Positions 23,266 through 30,540 of a stretch of 40,564 nt of DNA are shown here, piece after piece. Both the position numbers and the translations under genes were made by a program. The notes under the pieces are model-generated. The model worked only from the letters and a program-made list of their open reading frames with translations, was not told the origin of the DNA and did no database searches. The stretch spans positions 1 to 40,564 of the forward strand of contig JAFWVY010000026.1 in assembly GCA_017523725.1 (NCBI GenBank). Direction: 5' to 3'. Each line of letters begins with the position of its first letter. Position 1 is the stretch's first letter. This stretch comes from Bacteroidales bacterium. GTDB taxonomy: Bacteria > Bacteroidota > Bacteroidia > Bacteroidales > UBA4181.

Positions 23266-25431
23266 TTATGCGTTCGCCTCTTCGGCAGGTGCAGCTTCTT
23301 CGGCAGCGGCTTCGGCCACGGCAGCTGTCTCCTCGACGGCGGCTTCGGCGGCCTTGGCGGCAGCCTTGCGGGTCTTCTTGACAGGCTTTGCAGCTTCTTC
23401 CGTCACTTCAGCGGCGGCTTTCTCGGCAGCGGCTTTCTCCGCTTCCTTCTGCGCGAAACGCTCCTGGAACTTCTTGCGTTCGTCGGCTTCCATCTCCTCC
23501 TTCAGGGCAGCCAGTTCGCTGATGTCACCGAAGGTGGTTTTTTCGACAGACGACTTGTTGATTTTCTTCAGGGCCTTCTTCTCTTCGGCAGCGGCATTCT
23601 TGGCCGAAGCTTCGGCAGCCGTCTTGGGAGCTTCATAAACCTTGCTGTGAGACAGAATGATGCGTTTGGCCGATTTGTTGAACTCGATGACCTTGAACGG
23701 CAACTTCTCGTCTACCTTGGCACTCTGGCCGTCTTCCTTGATGAGGTTCTTAGGTGTGACAAAGCCTTCTACGCCGTAGGGCAGCGCAACGATGGCGCCC
23801 TTGTCGAAGATCTCGACCACCGTGCCTTCATGGATGGAGTCCACCGTGAAGATGGTTTCGAAGACATTCCACGGGTTCTCTTCCAACTGCTTGTGACCCA
23901 GGCTCAGACGACGGTTCTCCTTGTCGATTTCCAGCACGACGACATCGATGGTGTCATTGATCTGCGTGAATTCGGACGGATGTTTGATTTTCTTGGTCCA
24001 GGACAGGTCGGAGATGTGAATCAGACCATCGACGCCTTCCTCGATTTCGACGAACACGCCGAAGTTGGTGAAGTTCTTCACCTTGGCGGAATGTTTCGAA
24101 CCGACGGGGTATTTCTCTTCGATCTTGGCCCACGGGTCTTCCTTGAGCTGCTTGATGCCCAGCGACATCTTGCGTTCTTCGCGGTCGAGCGTCAGAATCT
24201 GTGCCTCGACCATGTCGCCGACCTTCAGGAAGTCCTGCGCGCTGCGCAGATGCTGAGACCAGGACATTTCGGAAACGTGGATGAGACCTTCCACTCCGGG
24301 GGAGATTTCTACGAAAGCGCCGTAGTCGGCGATGACCACTACTTTGCCCTTGACGGTGTCGCCCACCTTGAGGTTCGGGTCGAGCGAATCCCACGGATGC
24401 GGGGTCAGCTGCTTCAGACCCAGAGCGATACGTTTCTTTGCATCGTCGAAGTCCAGAATAACGACATTAAGCTTCTGGTCGATCTGCACGACTTCTTCGG
24501 GATGGTTGACACGGCCCCAGGAGAGGTCGGTGATGTGGATCAGACCGTCCACGCCGCCCAGGTCGATGAACACACCGTAGGTGGTGATGTTCTTGACAGT
24601 ACCTTCGAGGATCTGGCCTTTTTCGAGTTTGCCGATGATTTCTTTCTTCTGCTGTTCGAGTTCGGCCTCGATGAGCGCCTTGTGCGAAACCACAACATTC
24701 TTGTATTCGTGGTTGATCTTGACGATCTTGAAATCGGTCGTCTTGCCGACATACATGTCATAGTCACGGATCGGCTTGACATCGATCTGCGAACCGGGCA
24801 GGAACGCCTCGATACCGAAGATGTCGACAATCATACCGCCCTTGGTGCGGCACTTGATGTAACCGGTGATGACTTCGTCGTTTTCGAGCGCCTGGTTGAC
24901 GCGGTCCCAGGAACGCATCGAACGGGCTTTCTTGTGGGACAGGATAAGCTGTCCTTTCTTGTCCTCGGAGCTCTCCACATAGACTTCCACCTTGTCGCCC
25001 GGCTTCAGGTCCGGGTTGTAGCGGAACTCGTTCATGCTGACGATGCCTTCGGACTTGTATCCGATGTTGATGACCACCTCGCGCTTGTTCATGGCGATGA
25101 CGGTGCCTTCCACGATCTCGTTCTCGACGATGGCGGACAGCGTCTTGTCGTACATGGCTTCCATGGCGGCCACTTCATCCTTGCTGTAATTGTTCTGCTT
25201 GTCGTTGTACGTGTCCCAGTCGAATTCTTCGGGTTTCACGATGGTCTCTGCGACCTTTTCCGTCACTTGCCGGGTGTCTTCGGCAACTTTTTCCACCGTC
25301 TCTTCGACGGCCTGCGCTGTTTCTTCGACGGCAGCGGCCGCGTTTTCCACGGTCTGTTCCGCTGTTTCGGCGATGTTTTCAGAAGCTTTCAGTACTTCTT
25401 CCGCGGGTACTGTTTGATTGAGTTCTTCCAT
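23266..25431 (-). CDS. rpsA: 30S ribosomal protein S1
   Basis: 721 residues, much longer than the 557-residue E. coli protein. Six S1 RNA-binding domains follow one another between about residues 100 and 600, with repeated cores such as YGVFIDLGGVDGLIHITDL and FGVFVEIEEGVDGLIHISDL. An N-terminal extension of about 80 residues is rich in Glu, Ala and Val. The C-terminal ~110 residues are Ala/Glu/Lys-rich and look coiled or disordered. S1 brings mRNA to the 30S subunit. In Bacteroidetes, where Shine-Dalgarno sequences are often absent, it is thought to matter strongly for initiation. It heads the run to STAS, rnz and the envelope protein, from a consensus promoter. Confidence 0.96.
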   Translation of the reverse strand: MEELNQTVPAEEVLKASENIAETAEQTVENAAAAVEETAQAVEETVEKVAEDTRQVTEKVAETIVKPEEFDWDTYNDKQNNYSKDEVAAMEAMYDKTLSAIVENEIVEGTVIAMNKREVVINIGYKSEGIVSMNEFRYNPDLKPGDKVEVYVESSEDKKGQLILSHKKARSMRSWDRVNQALENDEVITGYIKCRTKGGMIVDIFGIEAFLPGSQIDVKPIRDYDMYVGKTTDFKIVKINHEYKNVVVSHKALIEAELEQQKKEIIGKLEKGQILEGTVKNITTYGVFIDLGGVDGLIHITDLSWGRVNHPEEVVQIDQKLNVVILDFDDAKKRIALGLKQLTPHPWDSLDPNLKVGDTVKGKVVVIADYGAFVEISPGVEGLIHVSEMSWSQHLRSAQDFLKVGDMVEAQILTLDREERKMSLGIKQLKEDPWAKIEEKYPVGSKHSAKVKNFTNFGVFVEIEEGVDGLIHISDLSWTKKIKHPSEFTQINDTIDVVVLEIDKENRRLSLGHKQLEENPWNVFETIFTVDSIHEGTVVEIFDKGAIVALPYGVEGFVTPKNLIKEDGQSAKVDEKLPFKVIEFNKSAKRIILSHSKVYEAPKTAAEASAKNAAAEEKKALKKINKSSVEKTTFGDISELAALKEEMEADERKKFQERFAQKEAEKAAAEKAAAEVTEEAAKPVKKTRKAAAKAAEAAVEETAAVAEAAAEEAAPAEEANA

Positions 25432-25492
25432 ACTCTCTTTAAAAGGTTAATAAATAGGGTTAATAATAATCCTTACAAGATGCAAGGAGGCG

Positions 25493-25522
25493 CAAAGGTA
25501 GTGTAAATCGTTACTCTGCAAA
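25493..25522 (-). promoter_or_regulatory. rpsA promoter
   Basis: The minus strand reads TTTG (25522-25519), 18 bp, then TACCTTTG (25500-25493). Both boxes match the Bacteroidetes consensus; the spacing is slightly short. The leader would be about 55 nt. The TTTG sits at the end of the T-run of the upstream gene's terminator. Confidence 0.7.
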
Positions 25523-25560
25523 AAAAAAGACCGAAAAAAATCCGGTCTTTTTCTTTTTTT
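25520..25560. terminator. terminator after the phosphohexomutase gene, bidirectional in form
   Basis: AAAAGACCG (25525-25533) and CGGTCTTTT (25543-25551) form a 9-bp stem with runs of T on the outgoing side of either strand. In the minus direction it ends the CoA-transferase/phosphohexomutase unit right in front of the rpsA promoter. Confidence 0.8.
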
Positions 25561-25570
25561 TCTAATGTGT

Positions 25571-27304
25571 TCAGAACGATGCGGCGATACGGTCGATTTC
25601 GTCTGACAACTGCTTGTCGATGCGGGAGAAATCTGCCCGTCCAGGCAGGTCGGCATGCACTTCGATATAGAACTTGATTTTCGGCTCCGTACCGGAAGGC
25701 CGGATGGTCACCTTGGCGCCGTCTTCCGTGACATATTGCAGTACGTTGGACTTCGGCAGGTTCACGGTCGAGGTCGCACCCGTCAGGCAGTCGGTTGACT
25801 GCGACAGGAGATAGTCCGTGCGCTGGACGACGCGGTGACCGGCTATGCTTTCGAAGGGTTTGGCGCGGTAGCCGCTCATCATGCGCTCGATTTCCTCGGC
25901 ACCTGATTTGCCTTTCTTGACCACCGAGATGCCTTTCGCTTTGTAAACACCGAACCGGACATAGATGTCCATCAGTATGTCGTACAGCGTCTTGCCTTGA
26001 TCCTTGGCCCAGGCTGTAAGTTCGGCGAACATGGCGCCAGACATCACGGCATCCTTGTCGCGCACGAACTCGCCGCACAGGTAGCCGTAGCTTTCCTCGC
26101 CGCCGCCGATGAAACGGTCGGTCGCTTCGTGCCGGGCGATGGTGTCGGCAATCCACTTGAACCCGGTCAGCACATCGTAGCACGGAATGTTCTCGCTCTG
26201 GGCGATGGCCCGGATGAGTTCAGTGGTGACGATGGTCTTTACGAGATACTCATGACCCTTCAGCCGTCCTGTCTCTTTCCAGCGGCGGACCAGGTAATAG
26301 ATGAGCAACGTAGCGGACTGGTTGCCCGAAAGAAGAATCCATTTGCCCCGGTCATCCTTGACGGCCAAGCCGATACGGTCTGCATCGGGATCGGTGCCGA
26401 AGACCACATCTGCATCGCAGGCCTCAGCTTTGGCCACGGCCAGGCTGAGTGCCGCCGGCTCTTCCGGGTTAGGCGATACGACGGTCGGGAAGTTGCCGTC
26501 CGATATGTCCTGCTCGGGAATGTGGATGATATTCTCGAATCCCAGTTTCTTCAGCGCCATCGGGACGAGCTTGACACCGGTGCCGTGGATGGGCGTATAG
26601 ACAATCTTGAGGTCTTTGTGGCGGGCGATGGCCTCGGGGGAGAGGGAGAGCGCCTTGATCCGGTCGGTATAGACCTCGTCCAGTTCGCTGCCGATAATGG
26701 TGATAAGTTCCTGCGGCCCGTTGAACTTCACCTGGTCGACCGTCACCCGGCCCACTTCGGCGATGATGTTCTTGTCGTGCGGCGGAATAACCTGCGCACC
26801 ATCATCCCAGTAGGCTTTGTATCCGTTGTATTCCTTCGGGTTGTGCGAGGCGGTGACGACCACGCCGCTCTGGCAGCCGAGATGCCGGATGGCGAACGAC
26901 AGCTCCGGCGTGGGACGCAATGCGTCGAACAGATAGACCCGGATGCCGTTGGCGGCGAAAATGCCTGCCGTGGTCTCGGCGAACAGCCGGCTGTTGTTGC
27001 GGCTGTCGTGTCCGACGGCCACCTTGATTTCGGGCAGCCCTGCGAAATTTTTCTTCAGATAATTGCAAAGGCCCTGGGTGGCCATGCCCACGGTATAGAC
27101 ATTCATGCGGTTGGTGCCGACACCCATGATGCCGCGCAGACCGCCCGTGCCGAATTCCAGGTCCTTGTAGAAGCACTCCGTCAGTTCGTCCGGCCGGTTG
27201 TCAAGCATGTCCTGCACTTCGCGCCGTGTGGCTTCATCAAACTTGCCGGTGAGCCATGCCGATGCTTTCTGCTTGATTTCCTGAGAGATGTTTTTGCTAT
27301 CCAT
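25571..27304 (-). CDS. phospho-sugar mutase (phosphoglucomutase/phosphomannomutase family)
   Basis: 577 residues, the long alpha-D-phosphohexomutase form. The phosphoserine loop TASHNPKEYNGYKAY places the catalytic Ser at 153. The metal loop GTDPDADRIG (303-312), the sugar-binding loop GGEESYG (401-407) and the phosphate-binding RPSGTEPKIKF near the C-terminus are all intact. It interconverts hexose 1- and 6-phosphates; glucose is the most likely substrate for this subgroup but mannose cannot be excluded. Cytoplasmic. It lies 3 bp after the CoA-transferase gene and is followed by a strong terminator. Confidence 0.93.
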   Translation of the reverse strand: MDSKNISQEIKQKASAWLTGKFDEATRREVQDMLDNRPDELTECFYKDLEFGTGGLRGIMGVGTNRMNVYTVGMATQGLCNYLKKNFAGLPEIKVAVGHDSRNNSRLFAETTAGIFAANGIRVYLFDALRPTPELSFAIRHLGCQSGVVVTASHNPKEYNGYKAYWDDGAQVIPPHDKNIIAEVGRVTVDQVKFNGPQELITIIGSELDEVYTDRIKALSLSPEAIARHKDLKIVYTPIHGTGVKLVPMALKKLGFENIIHIPEQDISDGNFPTVVSPNPEEPAALSLAVAKAEACDADVVFGTDPDADRIGLAVKDDRGKWILLSGNQSATLLIYYLVRRWKETGRLKGHEYLVKTIVTTELIRAIAQSENIPCYDVLTGFKWIADTIARHEATDRFIGGGEESYGYLCGEFVRDKDAVMSGAMFAELTAWAKDQGKTLYDILMDIYVRFGVYKAKGISVVKKGKSGAEEIERMMSGYRAKPFESIAGHRVVQRTDYLLSQSTDCLTGATSTVNLPKSNVLQYVTEDGAKVTIRPSGTEPKIKFYIEVHADLPGRADFSRIDKQLSDEIDRIAASF

Positions 27305-27307
27305 GGT

Positions 27308-28612
27308 TTATCCGAAATAATGGAAATGGGGTCCGAAACGTTCGAAGGCCGCCCGGTCGAGTTCTTCGCGGGCGGAAGGATGCGCCAGGTTGATAAGGGC
27401 CTTGGCGCGGTCCTGCATGGGCATGCCGTACAGGTCGACGGCGCCGTATTCGGTGACGATCCAGTGCATGTGGCTGCGGGTGGTGACCACGCCGGCACCA
27501 GGCGACAGCACAGGTGCGATTTTGCTGACCCCCTTCTTGGTGATGGACGGCATCGCAATGATGGACTTGCCGCCTTTCGAACGGGATGCACCATAGACGA
27601 AGTCAATCTGTCCACCGACGCCGGACCAGAATTTTGTACCCAGAGAGTCGGCGCAGACCTGGCCCGTCAGGTCGATCTGCAGGGCGGAGTTGATGGCCGT
27701 CATCTTGGGCTGCTGGGCGACAATGAACGGGTCGTTGGTATATCCGATGTCCATCATGGCCACCATCGGGTTGTTGTCGATGAAATCGTACACCCGTTTG
27801 GAACCCATCAGGAACGACGATACCATCTTGCCGCGGTCAAGTTTCTTCTTGGCACCGGTGATGACGCCTTTCTCCACCAGGTTGAGCACGCCGTCGGCAA
27901 ACATTTCCGTATGGATACCCAGGTCCTTGTGGTTGCCGAGCTGTGCGAGCACCGCGTTCGGCATGGCGCCGATACCCATCTGCAGGCAGGCACCGTCTTC
28001 GATCAGCGCGGCGCAGTGCTTGCCGATGGCGATTTCGGTTTCGTCTGGTTCGGCGAAAGGCGCTTCGATAAGCGGTTTGTCGTCTTCGACGAAGATGTCA
28101 ATCATCGACATCGGGATGAGGGCGTCACCGAAAGCGCGCGGCACGTATTTGTTGACTACGGCGATGACGGTGTCGGCAGTTTCGATGGCCGAAAGGGTGG
28201 CATCGACCGAGGTGCCCAGCGATACAAAGCCGTGTTCGTCGGGCGGGCAGACCTGGACCATGGCCACGTTGCATTTGAGGTAGCCCTCACGGTACAGCCG
28301 CTGTGTCTCGCCAAGGAAAATCGGAATGTAGTCGGCCCAGCCGGCCTGCGTATCCTTGCGGGCGTTGGCTCCTACAAAGAACGAATCGAGTTGGAAGATG
28401 CCCTCGTATTTCGCTTCGGCGTACGGTGCCGGTCCTTCGGTGTGCAGATGGCTGATGTGCACGTTCTTGAGTTCGCCCCGGTCACCCCGTTCGCACATGG
28501 CTTTGATGAGGCACTGCGGTGCGCTGGCCACGGCGCTGAGATGTACGCGGTCGCCCGATTTGATGACTTTGACGGCCTCCTCGGCCGAAACAGCTTTGTA
28601 GGATTTTTGCAT
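27308..28612 (-). CDS. acetyl-CoA hydrolase/transferase family CoA-transferase
   Basis: 434 residues with the two-domain CoA-transferase layout. The catalytic glutamate is Glu236 in GIHTEMFADG. The oxyanion/CoA loop GIGAMPNAV is at 213-221. Family I marks such as VCPPDEHGFVSLG (121-133) are present. It resembles the 4-hydroxybutyrate and butyryl-CoA:acetate CoA-transferase group, which moves CoA between acetate and a short-chain acyl group. Which acyl group is used cannot be told from motifs. In an anaerobic gut-type Bacteroidetes this would serve acid production or uptake. Its promoter region carries two unusual palindromes. Cotranscribed with the phosphohexomutase. Confidence 0.9.
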   Translation of the reverse strand: MQKSYKAVSAEEAVKVIKSGDRVHLSAVASAPQCLIKAMCERGDRGELKNVHISHLHTEGPAPYAEAKYEGIFQLDSFFVGANARKDTQAGWADYIPIFLGETQRLYREGYLKCNVAMVQVCPPDEHGFVSLGTSVDATLSAIETADTVIAVVNKYVPRAFGDALIPMSMIDIFVEDDKPLIEAPFAEPDETEIAIGKHCAALIEDGACLQMGIGAMPNAVLAQLGNHKDLGIHTEMFADGVLNLVEKGVITGAKKKLDRGKMVSSFLMGSKRVYDFIDNNPMVAMMDIGYTNDPFIVAQQPKMTAINSALQIDLTGQVCADSLGTKFWSGVGGQIDFVYGASRSKGGKSIIAMPSITKKGVSKIAPVLSPGAGVVTTRSHMHWIVTEYGAVDLYGMPMQDRAKALINLAHPSAREELDRAAFERFGPHFHYFG

Positions 28613-28630
28613 TGTGCTGATTTTTAATTA

Positions 28631-28650
28631 ATTAAAATAATTATTTTAAT
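28631..28650. promoter_or_regulatory. 20-bp perfect palindrome in the CoA-transferase leader
   Basis: ATTAAAATAATTATTTTAAT is its own reverse complement. It lies 19-38 nt before the CoA-transferase start and just after the predicted transcript start, where a repressor could act. Confidence 0.45.
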
Positions 28651-28665
28651 GTATGTGAAGCGCCC

Positions 28666-28705
28666 CAAAGATAGTGTTTTTTCTGAATCCGGATGTGTGT
28701 CCGGA
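28666..28705 (-). promoter_or_regulatory. CoA-transferase promoter with inverted repeat over the -33 region
   Basis: The minus strand reads TATCTTTG at 28673-28666, an exact -7 box. The -33 position has no TTTG but is covered by two TCCGGA palindromes (28688-28693 and 28700-28705) 6 bp apart. This suggests an activator site in place of a -33 element. Confidence 0.45.
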
Positions 28706-28764
28706 CGATTTGGAAAGTGTTTTTGCAGCGGTGTGCCGCCCGGCCGATTTTTTTGTCTCCGCGA

Positions 28765-28794
28765 TTGGCGCTGTCAGTTTTTTCATTATTTTTG
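28765..28794 (+). promoter_or_regulatory. tRNA-Arg promoter
   Basis: TTG at 28765-28767 and TATTTTTG at 28787-28794 are 19 bp apart. The transcript would begin a few bases before the tRNA at 28808. Confidence 0.6.
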
Positions 28795-28807
28795 CCGCGC
28801 AAACCGG

Positions 28808-28881
28808 GGCACCGTAGTTCAGTTGAATAGAATGTCAGATTCCGGTTCTGAAGGTCGAGGGTTTGAGTCCCTCCGGTGTCA
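28808..28881 (+). tRNA. tRNA-Arg (anticodon CCG)
   Basis: 74 nt fold as a cloverleaf. The acceptor stem is GGCACCG/CGGTGTC with one G-T pair, the D stem GTTC/GAAT, the anticodon stem TCAGA/TCTGA around loop TTCCGGT, and the T arm GAGGG/CCCTC with loop TTTGAGT. The anticodon is CCG, for CGG arginine codons. CCA is not encoded. Confidence 0.92.
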
Positions 28882-28888
28882 CAAAAGC

Positions 28889-28921
28889 AAAAGAGGCTGA
28901 CCTGCGTCAGCCTCTTTTTTT
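28889..28921. terminator. strong terminator between tRNA-Arg and the zinc-ribbon gene
   Basis: AAGAGGCTGAC (28891-28901) and GTCAGCCTCTT (28906-28916) form a perfect 11-bp stem with a 4-nt loop, followed by a T-run on the plus strand. The minus strand continues in TTTTGCTTTT, so it can also end the five-gene glyS run. Confidence 0.88.
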
Positions 28922-28939
28922 ATCTCTGTTTTTCAGGTG

Positions 28940-29716
28940 CTAAGCTTCTTCCGGTGTGCTGACCTGGTTGATTTCCGGATCGACCAGGATGCGGCCGCAA
29001 TATTCGCACACGATGATTTTCTTACGCGAACGGATGTCCAGCTGGCGCTGGGGCGGAATCTTGGAGAAGCAGCCGCCGCAGGCATCGCGCTGCACCATTA
29101 CCACGGCCAGGCCGTTGCGGGCGTTCTGGCGGATGTGCTCGTAGGCGTTGAGAAGCCGGGGCTCCATGACGTCTTCCAGGTCTTTCACCTTGGCCATCAG
29201 CTGTTCCTCTTCCTTGGCCGTGTCGGCGATGATTTCTTCCAGTTCCTGCTGCTTGTTCTTCAGGTCGGATTCGTATTCTCCGAGGGTTACGCCGGCCTGC
29301 TCAATCGCTTCGTTTTTTTCGACGATTTCTGCGCCGTATTCCTTGATGCGTTTCTCGCAGAGTTCGATTTCAAGGCTCTGGTTCTCGATTTCTTTCGAGA
29401 GTGCCTCATACTCGCGGTTGTTGCGCACGTTGTTCTGCTGTGCCTGATATTTGGCGACCGCTTCCCGTGCCACAGCCATGTCGTTTTTCTTCTTGGCAAT
29501 TTCCTTTTCCAAGTCTTTTACATCGTCCTGGAAATGGGCGATGCGCGTATTCAATCCCATGATGCTGTCTTCCAGATCCTGCACTTCGAGCGGAAGTTCG
29601 CCGCGGAGAATGTTGATCCGGTCGATGGCCGAATGGATTTCCTGCAGGTTATAAAGAGCGCGCAGTTTCTCTTCGATGGTGATGTCCGAGGTGTCGGTTT
29701 TTCTTCTATCTGCCAT
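28940..29716 (-). CDS. zinc-ribbon coiled-coil protein (DUF164/CdsZ type)
   Basis: 258 residues. Residues about 12-195 form a long, highly charged helical hairpin of coiled coil. A C4 zinc ribbon follows with Cys213/Cys216 (ACGGC) and Cys237/Cys240 (CEYC). FSKIPPQRQLDIRS lies between the two Cys pairs. This is the architecture of the DUF164 family, structurally compared with helical-hairpin proteins that contact nucleic acids or RNA polymerase. Its exact role is not established. It starts 1 bp after the Nif3-like gene; the same pair is a common neighbourhood in Bacteroidetes. Cytoplasmic. Confidence 0.9.
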   Translation of the reverse strand: MADRRKTDTSDITIEEKLRALYNLQEIHSAIDRINILRGELPLEVQDLEDSIMGLNTRIAHFQDDVKDLEKEIAKKKNDMAVAREAVAKYQAQQNNVRNNREYEALSKEIENQSLEIELCEKRIKEYGAEIVEKNEAIEQAGVTLGEYESDLKNKQQELEEIIADTAKEEEQLMAKVKDLEDVMEPRLLNAYEHIRQNARNGLAVVMVQRDACGGCFSKIPPQRQLDIRSRKKIIVCEYCGRILVDPEINQVSTPEEA

Positions 29717-29717
29717 G

Positions 29718-30500
29718 TTATAAGTAATTTATGGGATTCGTGTTTACTTCTGAAAAGTGAACCGCAAAATTAGGGAATTTTTCAGTAATAATAGCATAAA
29801 AAATTTCTTTTGTAAATTGCTCACTTTCGTAATGTCCGATGTCTATCAGCCAGATAGACGGAGCGGCATCCATGAAGACATGGTATTTGACGTCGGCCGA
29901 GACGTAGGCATCGCAGCCCAGTTCCGCCGCAGTACGCCAGGCATCGCCGCCTGCACCGCCGCACAGTGCGACACGGCGGACGGGTGTTTCCGGCGGTGCG
30001 GTGCAGCGCACTGTCGGAACGGAAAATGTCTTTTTGAGCAGAGCCGCAAATGCGGACGGCTCGCAGGCTTCCGGCATGGTTCCCATGACGCCGAGCCCGA
30101 CCGTCGGCTGTTCTTCCGGCAGCAGGGTCGTGATGTCTTGCAATCCCAGTTTTTCCGCCATTTTGTAGCTGACACCATGCGGGGCTTTGTCCATGTTGGT
30201 ATGGCAGGCACAGATGGCGATGTCGTGCCGGATGGCCAGTTCCACGGCCCGTTCCGTCGGCGTGGCGCTGCAAAGATGCCGGAGGCCTTTGAATATGAGC
30301 GGGTGGTGCGATACAATAAGATTGACGTTCCGGAAGATGGCTTCTGCCACGACTTCCTCGTTCACGTCCACCGTGAGCAGTGCGCCGCTCGCGGGTCGGT
30401 CAGGCCGGCCGACCTGCAGCCCGCAGTTGTCGTAGGATTCCTGCCAGCTGACCGGCGCGAATGCCGTCAGGGCTTCCACAATGTCTTTGATGAGTACCAT
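29718..30500 (-). CDS. Nif3-like dinuclear metal centre protein
   Basis: 260 residues from the ATG at 30500 (MVLIKDIVEALTAFAP). Upstream in-frame starts at 30524 and 30647 lack family similarity and the latter lies inside the kinase gene. Metal-binding residues of the NIF3/YbgI family are visible: SHHPLIFKGL (64-73), CHTNMD, and the late GHYESEQFTKEI. The family is annotated as GTP cyclohydrolase I type 2-like, but its activity is uncertain. This is the short form, lacking the central PII-like insert seen in ~370-residue members. Part of the glyS-to-zinc-ribbon run. Confidence 0.9.
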   Translation of the reverse strand: MVLIKDIVEALTAFAPVSWQESYDNCGLQVGRPDRPASGALLTVDVNEEVVAEAIFRNVNLIVSHHPLIFKGLRHLCSATPTERAVELAIRHDIAICACHTNMDKAPHGVSYKMAEKLGLQDITTLLPEEQPTVGLGVMGTMPEACEPSAFAALLKKTFSVPTVRCTAPPETPVRRVALCGGAGGDAWRTAAELGCDAYVSADVKYHVFMDAAPSIWLIDIGHYESEQFTKEIFYAIITEKFPNFAVHFSEVNTNPINYL

Positions 30501-30540
30501 ATGCTGCGTGTCAATTGTGAACATTTTTCCGTCGGAAGCG

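Noticed and set aside
23647..25506. 619-codon open frame antisense to rpsA
   Set aside because: The minus strand encodes an unmistakable six-domain S1 protein; the antisense frame has no domain sense and arises from the codon pattern of GC-rich DNA.
25997..28627. 876-codon open frame antisense to the phosphohexomutase and CoA-transferase genes
   Set aside because: It crosses two clear enzymes and their junction, is rich in His, Asp, Val and Gly as mirror frames are, and has no recognisable motif.
28649..28900. 83-codon frame on the plus strand
   Set aside because: It contains the complete tRNA-Arg and its promoter, so it cannot be a normal gene.
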